Positions 37,143 through 51,268 are shown, numbered from the stretch's first letter. The stretch is 64,000 bases of DNA from Phallus indusiatus (GCA_027605045.1 JAQFWX010000010.1:1182879-1246878), one strand, 5' to 3'. Numbers and translations are program-made. Notes: a model not told the origin generated them from the letters alone.

Positions 37143-39429
37143 TCACGACAGTGCTCTTGATTGTTCAACCTTGCTAGCTTGATAAGCTACAGAGACAAAA
37201 ATCAGCGCACGAAAAGCGAACAAAGTCATAACACAAAACTTACCCGCAAGGGGGACCGTCGTTCCTAAACGATTCATAGCTAAAACAATAATGTCGAGTT
37301 GTCGATTAAGTGCGGAATCTGCTGTTCCATTTGGATATTCTGTCTCAACACAATAACCTCACGCAACAACGCCTCCGCAACAGAAGTCCAGCACGTTCCC
37401 ATGATAGGATCCAAAAAGGCGTAATCAGAGTCATCCAAATCATGTATCATACCCGCGGCGAGCGCAGCGACCGTTGTCGACTTTTGCTGGGACGACGGAT
37501 CTTTAAACGCAAACGGGGAATGAAGCTGTATCGTCGCCGCATGCAGCAGCGCATGAATCACAAGCAATGATGTATCAACACGTGGACGACCCGAGTGTTC
37601 TTCGATACCCGATCGAGGGGGTGGAATACTCATTGAAAGACGGGCAATAGCGTTATCGAGGTTTTGGAAGTCGACCCAGAATGGATCCGATTGAGGAGCG
37701 GATCCGAAGCTTGATGAGATCCGCGCTGCTCGTTCGAATAGAGTTGTGGCTTTCGCACGGAGACTGTTTACGGACTCGCGACCCGAATAAGGAATATTGT
37801 TGAGTTGCGTGCAAAGGTAATGTACCGAGCCGCCATCATTATTAATTCGCCCCTAGAAGATGAGAAAAAAACAAAAAGTTTTAATTTGAATTGGGTCTAT
37901 TATCAGGGCACACCGAATTACTGACCAGTTCGTATTCTTCAATCGAATGAGGCCATGGCGTCTCAATTCGAGTTCGCGGGTGCGTGTCTTCAGGTAAAGC
38001 CGCGGGTAAACCAGTGGCAACAGCCCAACACCGATCAATATTGTATACCTGCCAAAACGTCAAAATGCGCTCGCCCAATTCTAATGGGTCCATAGGTGGT
38101 GGAAGGATCGACGTTCCTCCTGTGACCGAGGGAGGTTGTACAGATGCACCTGGACTTCCACCTGTTGCACTCCAGTCAGGAGGCGATATTTGGTGAAGTC
38201 CTAGTCCTACGGCCAGTCGCGCCGCTGCTCCTGCGTGGTAATACCCTTCTAGAAGGCGTCCTTTGATAAAGAAAAGGATAGCTAGCAAACACGATGCCTG
38301 TACGACTTGTAAAAGTCGATCTGAAGCTTCTAGCGCGGCGGAAATGGCGCGTAAAGAACGCGTAACGAATTGAGATTCATGTGGTGAGAGGATAGATGAA
38401 AGAGAGAAGTGGCAGGCTAGAGCATAGATGGCGTTCATTAGGGCAGGATGTGGCGGGTCTGTGCTATTTATCGAGGCTTGAAATCGGTTTACATCGACTT
38501 CGAACCCGCATTGATGTCGATGTAAAAGGAAAACTTCTATGCTGTTGTTTGGTTGAGTTTATTAGGACGGGAGGGAGATGACTTGATAGAGAAACGCACA
38601 GAGAATGGGCGATTCGGGGTGGTGGCATTTCGAGCTCCCACCAACGGCCTGACATTTTGAAAACATCTTCTGGGTTCAAGGTGAGCGAATCGACTTCCCA
38701 TGATAAGTTCTGAAGGGGATGAAGTTTTTGATTCAGTGAGTTGTGTGCGTGAAGGAAGAAGGGACAGAGAGACTGGATTGGACAAACATACCCAAGAGTC
38801 GGGACTTCCAGGGGTTGGAGAACCGTTACCAGATATGCTGGTTAAGTCAAAGGAAGAAGGGCTGCTGCTAGTTCCTATTAAACCGTCACCCTGCATACCA
38901 GGATAGAATGAATCTGCGGGGGATGAGTAGTGCCGGATAGGGAGGGGGCGATGCTGAGCTACGGGGCCTTCGAGTTCCTTGAGACGTGTTTCGAGAGTCG
39001 AAATTTTCTCCTGGAGAATCTGCGTTCGACTTTTAGATTTGCCATCGTCGTAATCGCAATCGGCTGCACGGTTGGCTTTGACACATTGACCACATGCAGG
39101 CTTTCCAGCATCGCATTTCTAATATACGAGAACACGACGATGAATGCCACCACGTTCAAAGGGGGTAAGGGGAACTACACGAACCATTTTTCGTTTTCTG
39201 GAGGGCACATGTTAGTGAATACAATACACTCTTTTTTTGCCTAGCGTAACACGCACCTGCAACTTAGACAGGCAGAACCTCTCTGGAGAGGATACATTGT
39301 CTTGTACTGGGCTGAATCTTTGTCACCTCTCCTGCGCTTCGAGACCGAGTTGGTCTGCGGTAACTTCTGACGTTGTGAGGCCGGACTAGCGCTACCCGAG
39401 GAATTCGAGGCAGTTGAAGACATGACCAT
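37143..39429 (-). CDS. Zn(II)2Cys6 transcription factor with fungal-specific TF domain
   Basis: DNA-binding regulator. The binuclear zinc cluster is ACLSCRKRKMKCDAGKPACG followed by QCVKANRAADCDY; all six cysteines are present, split by two introns including a mini-exon encoding KRKM. A coiled-coil dimerisation stretch follows (ILQEKISTLETRLKELE). The middle domain contains LNPEDVFKMSGRWWELEMPP, FLLHRHQCGFEVDVNRFQAS, HPALMNAIYALACHFS and ERILTFWQVYNIDRCWAVAT, the fungal-specific transcription factor domain. The start MVMSSTASNSS is at 39429. The C-terminal QLDIIVLAMNRLGTTVPLA is reached only if one A is restored at the short run 37325-37326; the end is VEQSRALS with TGA 37143-37145. Target genes are unknown. 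Confidence 0.88.
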
Positions 39430-39902
39430 GCTCTGGGTTGGTAAGAGACGTCGACGGGGAGGCAGAGAAATGAAAGAAACAAAAGGGGGCGACGACGTTT
39501 CTGAAACAGAGGCAAAAGGTCGAAACTTTTTATATAGACGTTAAAAATAATATGATACCAAACATTCTGAAGAGAAAAAAAAATATAAAATAACGAGCTC
39601 ATCTAAAAACAAAATATTATTTTTGTAATTTTTCATTTTTATTTTTTTTCTTTCTCGGGCATTGTATAAACAAATTCCCGCCAATCTTTCGGTGCGTAGT
39701 GCGGGAGAGAAACCAAAATGGGACAGACAAACAAACAGCTGTAATTGGCTATGCGCCGAGGGATAGTATCAACTCCGCGGGGAGGGAATACTGAGATACT
39801 AGTGCCGCTTTGGGCGGCAAATCCCTGCACTCAAGAAACAGAATCACACTGAATACATGAGAGCAAATATTACGAGTAAAATTCAGATTAATGGACAATA
39901 TC

Positions 39903-39913
39903 TAAACCCTAAC
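39903..39913 (-). promoter_or_regulatory. Telobox-like AAACCCTAAC
   Basis: The same TTAGGGTTTA-type word as upstream of the methyltransferase and in the RAP1 promoter, here about 470 nt upstream of the Zn2Cys6 gene. Weak evidence alone. Confidence 0.2.
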
Positions 39914-40027
39914 TTCAAATAATATTTACGTGCAGATGGAAAACGAAACGACCACAATTGGAACTCAGATTCACCACCAGAAGTAAGCCGAAGCCTCCGG
40001 ATGCCGGAGATCCCTGCAGGGAATCTT

Positions 40028-40055
40028 GGATATCTAGGATATCTGGGATATAGCA
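40028..40055. repeat. GGATATCT short tandem repeat
   Basis: GGATATCTA, GGATATCTG and GGATATAG follow one another. Non-coding. Confidence 0.7.
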
Positions 40056-40149
40056 GCTACTACAGACTCACTATCTATGTACACATCTATATCACGTAAT
40101 CCAAAAATATGTATGAGAGAGACAGGTCCAACTCGGTGCTCCTTATTTA

Positions 40150-41143
<994 letters not shown>

Positions 41144-41703
41144 CTGTCAAAAGCTTTTTTTTTGCGCACAAAAGTCCACGCGGAACGTCGGCGGAAAAAA
41201 GTAAAGCCTATAACCAAAGGAGATCAAAACACTTCTGCAAGAAAACAAATAAAAACGAGAAACCGACGCTGGTATTAGAGAGTGATAAAGTGAAACGCAG
41301 GGGTCAAGACGACACCTTTTGGAGAGTTCTACGAACGACGCAATGACACGACGAACCACTCTACACCGTCGGAGTTCCGATTTCGGGCGCTTCTTTCAAA
41401 TAGCACAACAGATCCAAAACTCCAGAGCCTTTCTATTAACTGAAAAAGATGACTCGGTATTTGAATTTTTGATTTGGGAAACTCAAAACTTCTTCGAAAT
41501 CAGAAATAACTCAAAAACAGTATATTTTCTCCTACGAGCGACTGTTGAAAATCCTCTCGGAAGGACCCATAGGAGTCCATAGTGATGAAGCGCCGTCACA
41601 AGTCCGACGTTGTACACGTCGTCACTCTTATTAGGACCTTGGCAAATCCCAAAAACGGCCTCAACGTAGGTCATACAATCCAACGTTCATTTAAAAAAAC
41701 AAA
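41144..41703. other. Divergent promoter ADK1 / WBP1
   Basis: 560 bp between two start codons on opposite strands. Open frames here (41319-41582 +, 41483-41683 -) lack any domain. Confidence 0.5.
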
Positions 41704-43635
41704 ATGCGGTATCTGGCATTACTCGCTTCAGTTATATCATTGGCGGTTTCAGCATTTGCGAAGTCAAGCACTGGTTCATCCGTCCTTGTCGTGTTTGATT
41801 CTAAACTACAGAAAGAAGATTATTCCCTGTTCTTCTCAGGATTAGAAAGTACGTTTCAATCTTTCTGACTTGATATGACGTTGATAAACTAATTTCTTTA
41901 ATTCTCACCAGGCAGAGGATACGAACTCACATTTCGCGCTCCCAAAGATGTTGAACCCCAAGTCTACGAATTCGACGAGCCTCAATTCTCTCATGTGATT
42001 CTATTCACACCATATGCAAAATGTAATTACTCTACTCTCAACGTTGTGGATTTCAAGTGTTCAAAGAACTAACGCGTCGTTCAAATAAACAGCGTATGCC
42101 AGCGATCTCTCCCCCAAGCACTCGTTCACATGCTTGATTCCAACATCAACGTCCTCTTCATCGCGTCACCTACCCAAACGCCCCTCACATCTTTCGCGAT
42201 AGAATTTGGTCTCTCCTTTTCCCCAACTGGCGCAACCCTAACCTCTCACTTCCCCGAACGTCCACCCCCACACACAATAGTCCCAATTCCATACCCCCAA
42301 ACCTCCAACATCCTCCTCCACTCAACTTCACCCTCATCCTCGTCCTCCCCCGCACCAATCCTCTACACGGGCGCCTCCCACACCATCTCCACCAATCCGC
42401 TCATAATACCCATTCTCAGTGCGCCACCTGAAAGCTTTGCAGCAGATCCCGCGGATTCAGAAAATGGCGATGCACCGGGTGCGGATGCCATTGTTGATGC
42501 GAGTGACAAGGCTGGTGAGGGGCTTTGGGCTGGATCGCAGATCGGTCTTGTTTCAGGGTTACAGACTCTCGACGGAGCCCGGGCCACGTGGGTCGGAGGT
42601 CCGGAGTTGTTTTCGGACGAATATGCGACGAGAGAAGTGCAAAAGTGAGTGTTTTCATTCCTAAGTTTAACTCCCTGCCCCCCCTTTTTTTTCGAAGTTC
42701 ACATGATATGAATTTTGTTTTTTGCTGATTGAATTTTTGGTTCCTTTTTTCCCCCAAAAATATAGGTGTGAAAAGTGGCAATTATGAGTTTGCGCAGGAT
42801 CTTATCAAATGGACATTCCAAGAAAATCTCGTTTTGAGAATTGATAATACGACTCATCATCGAGTGGGCGAAACGACGCCAGGAGAGACATATACTATAA
42901 ACGACAATGTGGTAAGCTATTCCAACCGTCTTTTTTCATACATACACTCTATGACGAACGAACAAACAATAATAAAAAATAATTTGTTAGGTTTACAGTA
43001 TGAGTATTTCAGCTTGGAACCCCGAAACGGGCGAATGGAATCCTTACTCAGGTATAACCGACATGCAACTCGAATTCACAATGTTGGACCCACACATCCG
43101 CACGGCAATTTTACCAGTCAAAGGTAAAGCAGGACAATATTCAGTCACGTTCCGAGTTCCGGACCGACATGGTGTATTCAAATTTGTTGTTGACTACCGA
43201 CGTAAAGGGTGAGTTTGAGTTTTATTTATGTTTCGTTAATCTGGGCAAAAGCAAGGGTGCTTTGGGTATACCTAAGAGCTTCTCTCTCCCCTTTTTTTCT
43301 TTTCTCGTACCCTCTATTCAGTAACTCCCCAATTTCTTATTCTCAACGTTTATTATTATATTTCATTATCATCACCCCTCCTCTATTGTCCCCCGATTAA
43401 AACCTAACTGATAAATTCAATTGTTTTTTAATTCTATTTTTACAGATTAACCTATTTGCGGACTGAAACTGTCGTCCCTGTCGTTCCATTCCGGCACGAC
43501 GGCTATCCGCGCTTCCTCAGTGCCGCATGGCCCTACTATGCTGGTGCGATCAGCTCAAGCGTAGGGTTCTTGCTCTTCAGTGCTGTTTGGCTCGGAGGTG
43601 ACTCTATCCCGCTGAAGAAGAACAAGTCTCAGTGA
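41704..43635 (+). CDS. WBP1: OST48/Wbp1 oligosaccharyltransferase subunit
   Basis: Essential subunit of the ER oligosaccharyltransferase that N-glycosylates nascent proteins. A cleavable signal peptide (MRYLALLASVISLAVSAFA) is followed by SSVLVVFDSKLQKEDYSLFF, SHVILFTPYAK, SPQALVHMLDSNINVLFIA, KSGNYEFAQDLIKWTFQE, YSMSISAWNPETGEWNPYSG and FKFVVDYRRKGLTYLRTET. A C-terminal transmembrane segment (AAWPYYAGAISSSVGFLLF) and a lysine-rich cytosolic tail (PLKKNKSQ) act as an ER-retention type signal. Two one-base losses are needed to keep the family frame: C-run 42111-42115, before QALVHML, and A-run 42771-42774, at KCEKSGN. Introns are short. Stop TGA 43633-43635. Confidence 0.9.
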
Positions 43636-46600
43636 AGGAAAGAGACACTAAAATCAAGTAGATATAAATTTCAAGTCAGATGTATCGCTGTTTCCAAAAG
43701 ACTCCTTTCCTTTTCTTTATTTGAAGTTATTTATGCAAACCCTATCGTGTGCTCAGGGATAACATTGCTACCAAGTTCCGAATCGATACATGAGTTGCAT
43801 TTGCATTTGCACTGTGCATGTGTGTGATTCTCATCACGTCCCCACTTAATTTGTTATCGATTGGAACTTGAAGCTTGAGTGTTTGTTATCCATGTCTCGA
43901 GAGAGAAATCTTCCGTGAAGAGTTAACTGTTCCAGGGACGAAATCAAAATTCTAGATCTAGAAGATTGATTGTTGCACCGCTGAACAATGGAGCTCGTTA
44001 TTTAAAAATCACCGGAACCGTAAGATGTGAGCTTCAGCTACCGGAAGAAGCTGAGCTAACCATTCTTTATTATTTCAGCTCTTCAATTACTTATTATCAG
44101 CAGAGATAGGAGATATGATCGATCATTCCTTCATAAGAAGAGCATTTTGCTTCGAAAAAAAATATGAATTGGAAAACATCCACGAGTTTTTCATGAACCT
44201 GAAAGAAAGGAAGTGTGGATGGAGAGTTGGTTACCTCGCGCCGGTACCATATGTTAGCATGATAAAAAGAGTTTTCAATGGAGAGCAGTGGAAGCAGACA
44301 AGCACCGTGACTTTATAAGCAAACCCGTTAGGAACCAAATCAAGCCGTCATCTGTCGAAAAGGAATAACACTTTTTACTGGGATTCTCAGATTTATGTAC
44401 GATTGGGTTGCCGATTCCGAGGGATGCGCTTTGAAGAAACACGATTCTATTAGTTCGCTGTAGCGTACGGATATACAGCATGGAAACTCTAGGAATCGTG
44501 TGTGAGTGAATGATAGATTGATATCTAATGTAATACATATGTATGTACTCGACTAAAATGTGAACCTAAACAGTGGTAGTAGAAAAGGCGACTCGAGTCT
44601 CTAAGCTCTAACACTGAGGCCGTTCCGGCATCTTCTTATGTTGACTAAGATCGGGGGGATTATGATGATGACAGATTATTGTTTAAGGAACTGGTAAGTC
44701 AACCGGGACGGACCGCTGAGCGAGGTCTCGCGGATCAAAAACCTCTTTTTGGCAATATATGTACAAACATGTTTAAGGTTTAGTGAGGTATGTAGTTGTG
44801 CTAAGAACTGCGTTAATTGTTATGTAAATTTCGATCTGTACAGGGTACAGATTCCATATTCACCGTCCGTATCAAACAGGAGAATGAGAAAGGGGCAGTC
44901 CAGGATCCGGATACTTCGACGAGGAGGAAAATTCCTTACGTATTTCGATGACGAGCAGAATGGGTTTCCTTATTTGAGAGGGAGCGGCAGAAGGTATGTA
45001 AGTACTTGAAAATATCAAGGAACTCTGGCTGAGTGCCCTTTCATCATATCATGACTTAAAAAGGTTATTGTGTATGGCATGCTTCGAGAACCAGAATTAC
45101 GAGCCAAGACTTGAATTGGAATTGTTGGCAACGAAGTTATTTATGGATGGCGGCGCAAACTCACACCAGTGGCAAATGTTGCTAATTCCATATCTAGATT
45201 CCCCCTCTCTCTCTCTTTCTTGGAAACAGTATCCTTTTCCTTTCAATTTCTTGTCGTCTCTAACTTCTTACTCGACTCTCACGCTCACATACTTGATCCA
45301 GATTCCAATGTCGGTGAAAATGATATGCGTGCATGGACCTGCTATGTATTTGTTACAGGCTGTTTTGTCCGCCGAGATCTAAGAAATCGAATACATGCAG
45401 ATCAAATGATTTCATTATATTCGATCAGCCAACCTAGTAGGTAGTGCCATGATGCTCCTTACATGAACTTCAAAGTTCATCCGACCCTGCATTGCTCCCC
45501 AGAGTATGGAAGAGTTCGGAGACTAGGTTTATACTGAAATGCATGTTTCGAGTGAAAGTAGAATATACAGACGACGCCATTTGTTCCTACCGTCCCAGCA
45601 GATGGTCTGTAATTTAAAAGGAGGAGCGACACTCGAGACCCGAGGGACTCGAAAGGTCGTGCTACTGACTCAAATCAACTTTTCTCAGCGATCGCAGCCC
45701 CAAAAAGAGCATGATATCTATAATACACAAACACACACACAAATATATATATAGACAAAACAGGGTTCAAGGACGCAGTTCGCACCAGTTGCCAGTGATG
45801 CATTGATATACAATCGGCGGTGGCTAAACAAAGAGAAATCGAATTCTTGTTCATCTGTTTGATTTGGCATTTTACTTATGAGGCGATGCTGACCTGCAAA
45901 AGCTACCGAGAAAAGAATGGGGAATGGAATTGGTGGGTCGCGGTCCTTCACTTCTAGTTCCCTAACTTGAATTTGCTCCCCTCCATCAAATCGTAGGGTC
46001 GGGTCGATGGAGAAATAGCAAAATAGCTCACGCGTCTGGAATGAATATATGTGTCTTGATGGATAAGGAGCTTACAGCCACGTGGATATATCCTGGGATA
46101 TCGTGGAGATATGACCAAGCAGGTCCGGATACTCAAGGCGCCAACGAGGAGAGACGGAAGCCAGTTTTCTCGGGCCGATGCCTATCCTGGGTTATATCAT
46201 TAATTATACCCCATCTTTCCGACCACCGGACTCTGTATATTATACTCAGTGATATACCATTGTTTGTTCTTTTAGTAGCGCAGCTTGGAGAGACAATACA
46301 TTTTTTGGAGCTTGGAGTTTGAAAAAAAAATCATCAGTCGGTATGATATCATTGACTCGTATATGTCGTAGCTGAAAATATTTTATTCTCGACCGCCTTT
46401 TTCGAACGGTCGCGACCCTACGGGCGAGGAGCGATACATGATGTATGTGTGTAGTGTGCCGAAAAGAACAAGCGACCATCATCGCATGAAGGGCCAATTG
46501 AAGGAGGTTTTGATGATCGACGAAAGAAAGGTTAAAACATGCAGGCCTGAGGCTGTGAGCTGCAATGTAAACGCAACTGCAGTGGGAAGTGAGGCAAGGG

Positions 46601-47411
46601 GCAAATTCTACCCTGACAGCTTTCCCCGATACGTTGTACATCATCAGGACACATTACCCTACTGGTTGCGTTGGAAGGATGTGACGCCGCTGCTCCAGAT
46701 TTGGATGATGTAGTTAGGTAGTAATTATTCTCTAAGTAGCGGTGCAGTTTCATTGACATGGAACACAGTGCCGCTGGGTTCTTTTGTTCTTTTTCTTCCC
46801 TCTTACAGATCTGCAGGAGCCTTATGTTATCACCATGTACCCACTGAATATAGCTGCTTAGCCGACATCAAAATCCGGAGCTGGGGGAGACGGGATGAAA
46901 CTTCTACACGGAATCCAATTACCGCTATCAATCCGGATCCCATTCCTTACCCCGCCTGAGCAACACGTCCGCCAACTAACAAAAATTACTTCGACCCATT
47001 CCAAATACGTGTCGAAAATTACGAAATGTGAACGCCTTTCGCAGTAATAATACACCTTGAACACATGTTCCTAATTCTAAGTTCTGCATCTTTTATCATA
47101 ATGTATGCGTCTCCGCTGGCATACGGCACCGCGGCGTTTTGCTCCCTCGGAAACGATTTACAATGGGTATGTTATGCCCAAGCCCAGTTTGGAACAGCGT
47201 CATCCCACTATCAAGACTATAAGTATATCGTGCCGACTTCCTTGACGATTACCCGAAGAGCTCTAGCGTGTTTACATGCGAACTTATATCTGCTTTGATT
47301 GCCGAGAACCTCCACCAAAACTATCTAATTGCAGTAGAGTACACCTGTTAGATAAATATTCTATAGAATATGCGATATTAGAATTATGTATGTATATATG
47401 TATGCAGGATA
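43636..47411. other. Gene-poor 3.8 kb stretch
   Basis: The longest gap in the window. Open frames (44115-44318, 44749-45009, 45068-45444, 46246-46644, 46438-46713, 47065-47298) have no recognisable domain, do not chain through splice sites and often begin at non-ATG codons. A short AC/AT simple repeat lies at 45724-45755. Fragments of a lost gene, a long non-coding transcript or an old transposon remnant cannot be excluded. Confidence 0.35.
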
Positions 47412-48576
47412 TTAGAGCGGGACGTCCGAAATTTCTTCTAGTCTTCCTGACAGCAACTCTACGGCCGTTTCTAAACCACGTATGATTCCCGTGTCTTTTT
47501 TCTTCTCCAAAACGGTATGCGCAAAATCAATTAGTTTGACCACGTACGGAACTCGGTTATATTCCTCTTCTTCGCATATCAAATCGGCGGACGTGTTTCC
47601 TTCTGCTTCTTCATCATCTACCGGATCTACCCCCTCCTCCTCCTCGGGCTCGGGCGAAACCAACATATCTTTTCTGGCTGGCCAATCTTGTAATGTTTGC
47701 TTTAAAATGTCCCAATCTGCTTCGTAAACGATCAAAAGACTAACACCAGCCATGTAAAAGTCAATTTGATTTAGAATGTCGATCATCTTCTTTATCTCAA
47801 TAATGATACCCTCCAGAATCTGCTTTAGCAAATCTCTTGGCAAACCTTGCCCCGATGGAAATTCGGACATGGCTAGAGGAAAGCATTTGGAAATTCCTGC
47901 GGGCAAATCTTGCTTTTTGAGAGATTTTCCGTAGTACTTCTTGGTATGGATGACTTTCTTTTCTGTATGATCATAAATCTGGTTTACGAAGATAAAGCAG
48001 TTCTCAGATCCAGTTGTGAATGGCAAACTTGCGCTTACATTGAATCCGGTTATCCTCATACCTGTCTCGAAAGATGTTGTCGCTTTAGCCGATTTCTCCA
48101 TACGGAGTCTTTTTTCAGGACTTGCGTCCTCACCCCACAGGATGGTGCCAAGCTTGATATCGATGACGTTCGGTCTCGAGAATGTATACGTAAGATTTTC
48201 TAAGACCAAGTGCTGTAAATCCTCGTTGTAAGGTTTTTATAAAAAACATGGACCAGAGCAACAAAAATGGCTCATCTTTCTCAGTTTCCGGGTCCGGCGA
48301 CGGGGTATGGCTATGATGACGTCCTTCAACAATAGCACCCTGTTCATCGAGATGACCATGCAGGGAGAGAGTTCCGTAGAATTGAGGTACAATCGTTGCC
48401 AATTGGCCATAAACCCCATTGGCCAGTACAGTCTTGTAGAAGCTCGCCTCAAGTGGTAGACAAGGTTTAATGATTACCGCGCCATCAGAAGAAGAAAGTA
48501 TGCCGCCATGACCACCAACTTGTGAGTCGAACGCGATCGAGGGCGATGGGGAAGGCGATGTTTCCATGGCCATCAT
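47412..48576 (-). CDS. IPK2: Inositol polyphosphate multikinase (Ipk2/Arg82)
   Basis: Phosphorylates Ins(1,4,5)P3 and InsP4 to InsP5 and, in yeast, also acts in the arginine regulatory complex. The catalytic signature PxxxDxKxG is present as RPNVIDIKLGT; SLLIVYEAD and VVKLIDFAHT supply the SLL and IDF motifs. GVYGQLATIVPQFYGTL lies in the N-lobe. An acidic insert (EPEEEEGVDPVDDEEAEGN) sits between SLL and IDF, as in other fungal enzymes. I start at the first of two ATG codons (48576, MMAMETSPSPS). One intron ends at TTACAG before HLVLENLTYTF; its donor is in phase only if the A-run 48263-48267 is one base short. The end is EEISDVPL with TAA 47412-47414. Length about 370 residues. It is divergent from the coiled-coil gene. 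Confidence 0.87.
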
Positions 48577-49115
48577 ATCGCTCAGCACATTCTTCTTTGA
48601 CCTGGTTACTATCACCGCCACGACGTGGCCCTTGGTCAATGTGGGATTACGTGAGCGCTTCACACGGGTCACGCTGGTCACGCACTGTGTCACGGCTTCC
48701 GTGCTCCCTCAGCTTGGCCTCGTCAACGTCATACGACGTAATGTAAGGCAACGACTATCAAATACTAGTTGACTGCACTCGAGGATTATTGGAACTCATT
48801 GGAGAATATTTTCAAAAAATCCGGTCGTTATTCCGGCCGAGTACTGGCTCCAAAGCATCCGGATTATGCTGTTCGGATTTTGATCCTGCCAATCACGAGA
48901 ACTGTGTCACCATGGCACAATCAGAAATCATTCGTAACACGCGCCTTTATGACAGTTGGTTGACAATTTCGAAACCTTTTTCAAGTTAGACTTCGGGCGG
49001 ACGCTGTATATATATTTGGCTATGTCCCGGTCTTTTACTGCTAAAGTCATTAATATCGCGGGACCCCCCTTTGCTCCCATCTTTTCTCTCTCCGTCCAAT
49101 ATTCGTCATCTGCGA
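48577..49115. other. Divergent promoter, IPMK / coiled-coil protein
   Basis: 540 bp between start codons. A TATA-like TATATATATTTGG at about 49006-49018 precedes the plus-strand ATG by roughly 100 nt. No other gene is seen. Confidence 0.45.
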
Positions 49116-51268
49116 ATGGACCTCCTCACTGATCTGGAGTTCTTGCGTACTGATAATACTCATCTCTTGAAGGAGGTGCAGTCTCTAAGACAGCAGTCCG
49201 AGCTTCTTCGGCAGCGTAGTGAAGAACTGGAAAGAAGACTTCAAGAGCATAACGCCGGAACGAGTAAACCTGGCACACCTGAAGATAAGAATATAAAACG
49301 TATAGTACGTATCTTTCTATTTTATAGAATCAAAGCAAGAGTGTTCATTAAACCCGTCTCTTTAACAAGAGCTTTCGCGATTCCAAGGTAATCGTCCCTG
49401 CGATCCCCTTGGATCTTTACTAATTGTAATCCACCGTTCTAACTAGTTCTCAAAAACCGACACGAACAATGAAAGAGCACCGACCGTTCTCCTCGAGGCT
49501 AATGAACCCCAGGTCATTATCAGAAGTACCGAATTTCAGAGTCCTCACATATCAATAGCATGGGATGACTCGCCTATTGAACGAGTCGCTCCCGCTCATG
49601 TGCACCGGCACTTCAGTAACTTTCACAGCTCTTCCTACACCGGCCCTCATTTGATAGGAGAAGCACCTGCCAATGCCAGCGTAAATGTAAATCTCGTTAT
49701 TTTATATATTCATTTATTTATATGTATCACTGGCGTAATCACCGGAACTGATTTGCTGCATCATTTCAGAAGTCTCTCCACGAAAAAAATCAGTCACATG
49801 ATGTACGTTTTTTCCTTATCTTACCCAAGCTTTTATAGCACCATGACTACAGCTGAATAGCTTGGGGTCCTTTGATGGTCATATTGATTAACACTTTTTG
49901 TTTTCATTTTGTAGCTTCCGATCACCAATAGTTTCCCTCCGTCTCCTGATCCCTCCGAGCCTCAACAGAAAACTATCCGAGTTCCATCTTTGCTGTCCGT
50001 AGTTCCTCCAGTGTCGGGGGTCGCTCTTCCGAACGTTGCAATGGCTCTTCTCGAATTACGTCTCATCAAAAAAGAAGCATTTGATTCACCAGCCGCAATT
50101 TCGTCCTTTATGCAGAAACTGTAATTGTTTAATTTTTTCAAAGAACAACCCACCATCATCTAATCAACATTTTCTAAATATAGAACACACGCGCCTCATA
50201 TACCGCGATCAACATACCGAGCTGCATTTATAGACGCATTCATGTACATCATTCCTTTACTCGGCCCAATCGGCTCACTTTCAACTGAATGGCTAGCCTT
50301 TCTTCATGACTTTCCATCTCGCATACCCGCTTCTCACAGAGACTCGTTCGTATCCATCGTATGGCCTCAACAGATAGTACCAGTACCCGGATCGAGACCA
50401 CCCCACAGTACCACTGCCTCCGGGAAAAAGGGGGTCGCGGCCAGCGATAGCATGGGAAATGGAAAGCTGTTTGTCCGTCCTCGTAGTCGCAGCCGGGACT
50501 CTAAGCGCCGTTCAAGATCGATGGATACTCCCTTCCGATTTCCTCAACAGCCTCCCGTTCTGCCGCCTATATTAACGAATTGTGCGGATATCGCGCGGTT
50601 TAGGGCTGGTCTCTCCGGTCCTTCCGGTCCTTCTACACCGGCTGCAGAATACAAACTGGCTCCCGTATGTTTTTAAAAACTAAAATTAAATGCCAAGGTA
50701 ATACATAATGGTTGTGGTCAATTTTTTTAGAACAACAAGGATAATCCTAATTCCCCTGCGAATGATAGAAAAGATCAACAACCTGTAGCGGATAATGTGA
50801 AGCAGGAGCCGCTTAGAAAAAAGGATGACTCAACAACCCATTCGCCGCCTTGCGAACGAGATGCTTGGGTGTTACTTTTAGCTCTTGCGTATGCTGCGTT
50901 TCCGGACTCCAAAGTAGCTAAAAGGATGTGTCGGCTACCTGTTGCGATTCGATTGCAGATGATTGCTTGGATGCCCCCTGGAGTGTAAGTGTCTCCTGAT
51001 GTCTCTTTATCTATTTCTGACTTTCGTTCAACAGGAGTGTATATGCCAACATGCAATTTGCCTCGACGGTAGGTTTTGAATTACAATGAAGGATGCCATA
51101 TTTAATTTATTTCCTCACAAAAGACCGTCGACGAAGCGCTTGGTCAACTATGGGACTGCAAGAAAGAAATCCTGCGTTTGAGTACGTTCTATGTATTATT
51201 TGATTTTCTTGTTAAAAAAACTTAAAATTCCCTTTTTTTTTTTTTGCCTAGGAAACGGTTGGGAATAG
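49116..51268 (+). CDS. Unrecognised coiled-coil, proline/serine-rich protein
   Basis: ATG 49116 begins MDLLTDLEFLRTDNTHLLKE, a leucine-rich coiled coil of about 50 residues (bZIP-like spacing but no basic region). After an intron the chain continues with a polar stretch (APTVLLEANEPQVIIRSTEF), a conserved-looking middle (NVAMALLELRLIKKEAFDSP, TYRAAFIDAFMYIIPLLGPI), an RS-rich basic segment (RPRSRSRDSKRRSRS), a proline-rich region and a helical C-terminus (RDAWVLLLALAYAAFPDSKV, WDCKKEILRL), ending RNGWE with TAG 51266-51268. At least seven exons join in frame. I do not recognise the family; it is probably a basidiomycete-restricted protein. The real frame is supported by consistent splice phases. 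Confidence 0.6.

Larger units (their letters stand above)
39430..40149. other. Intergenic, Zn2Cys6 regulator / ADK1
   Basis: Both genes are on the minus strand, so this holds the ADK1 3' flank and the regulator's promoter. It contains a telobox-like AAACCCTAAC (39903-39913) and short GGATATC repeats (40028-40055). Confidence 0.45.

Noticed and set aside
46246..46713. Overlapping 132- and 91-codon frames on opposite strands
   Set aside because: Neither has similarity to a known family, and they contradict each other; treated as chance in a gene-poor region.
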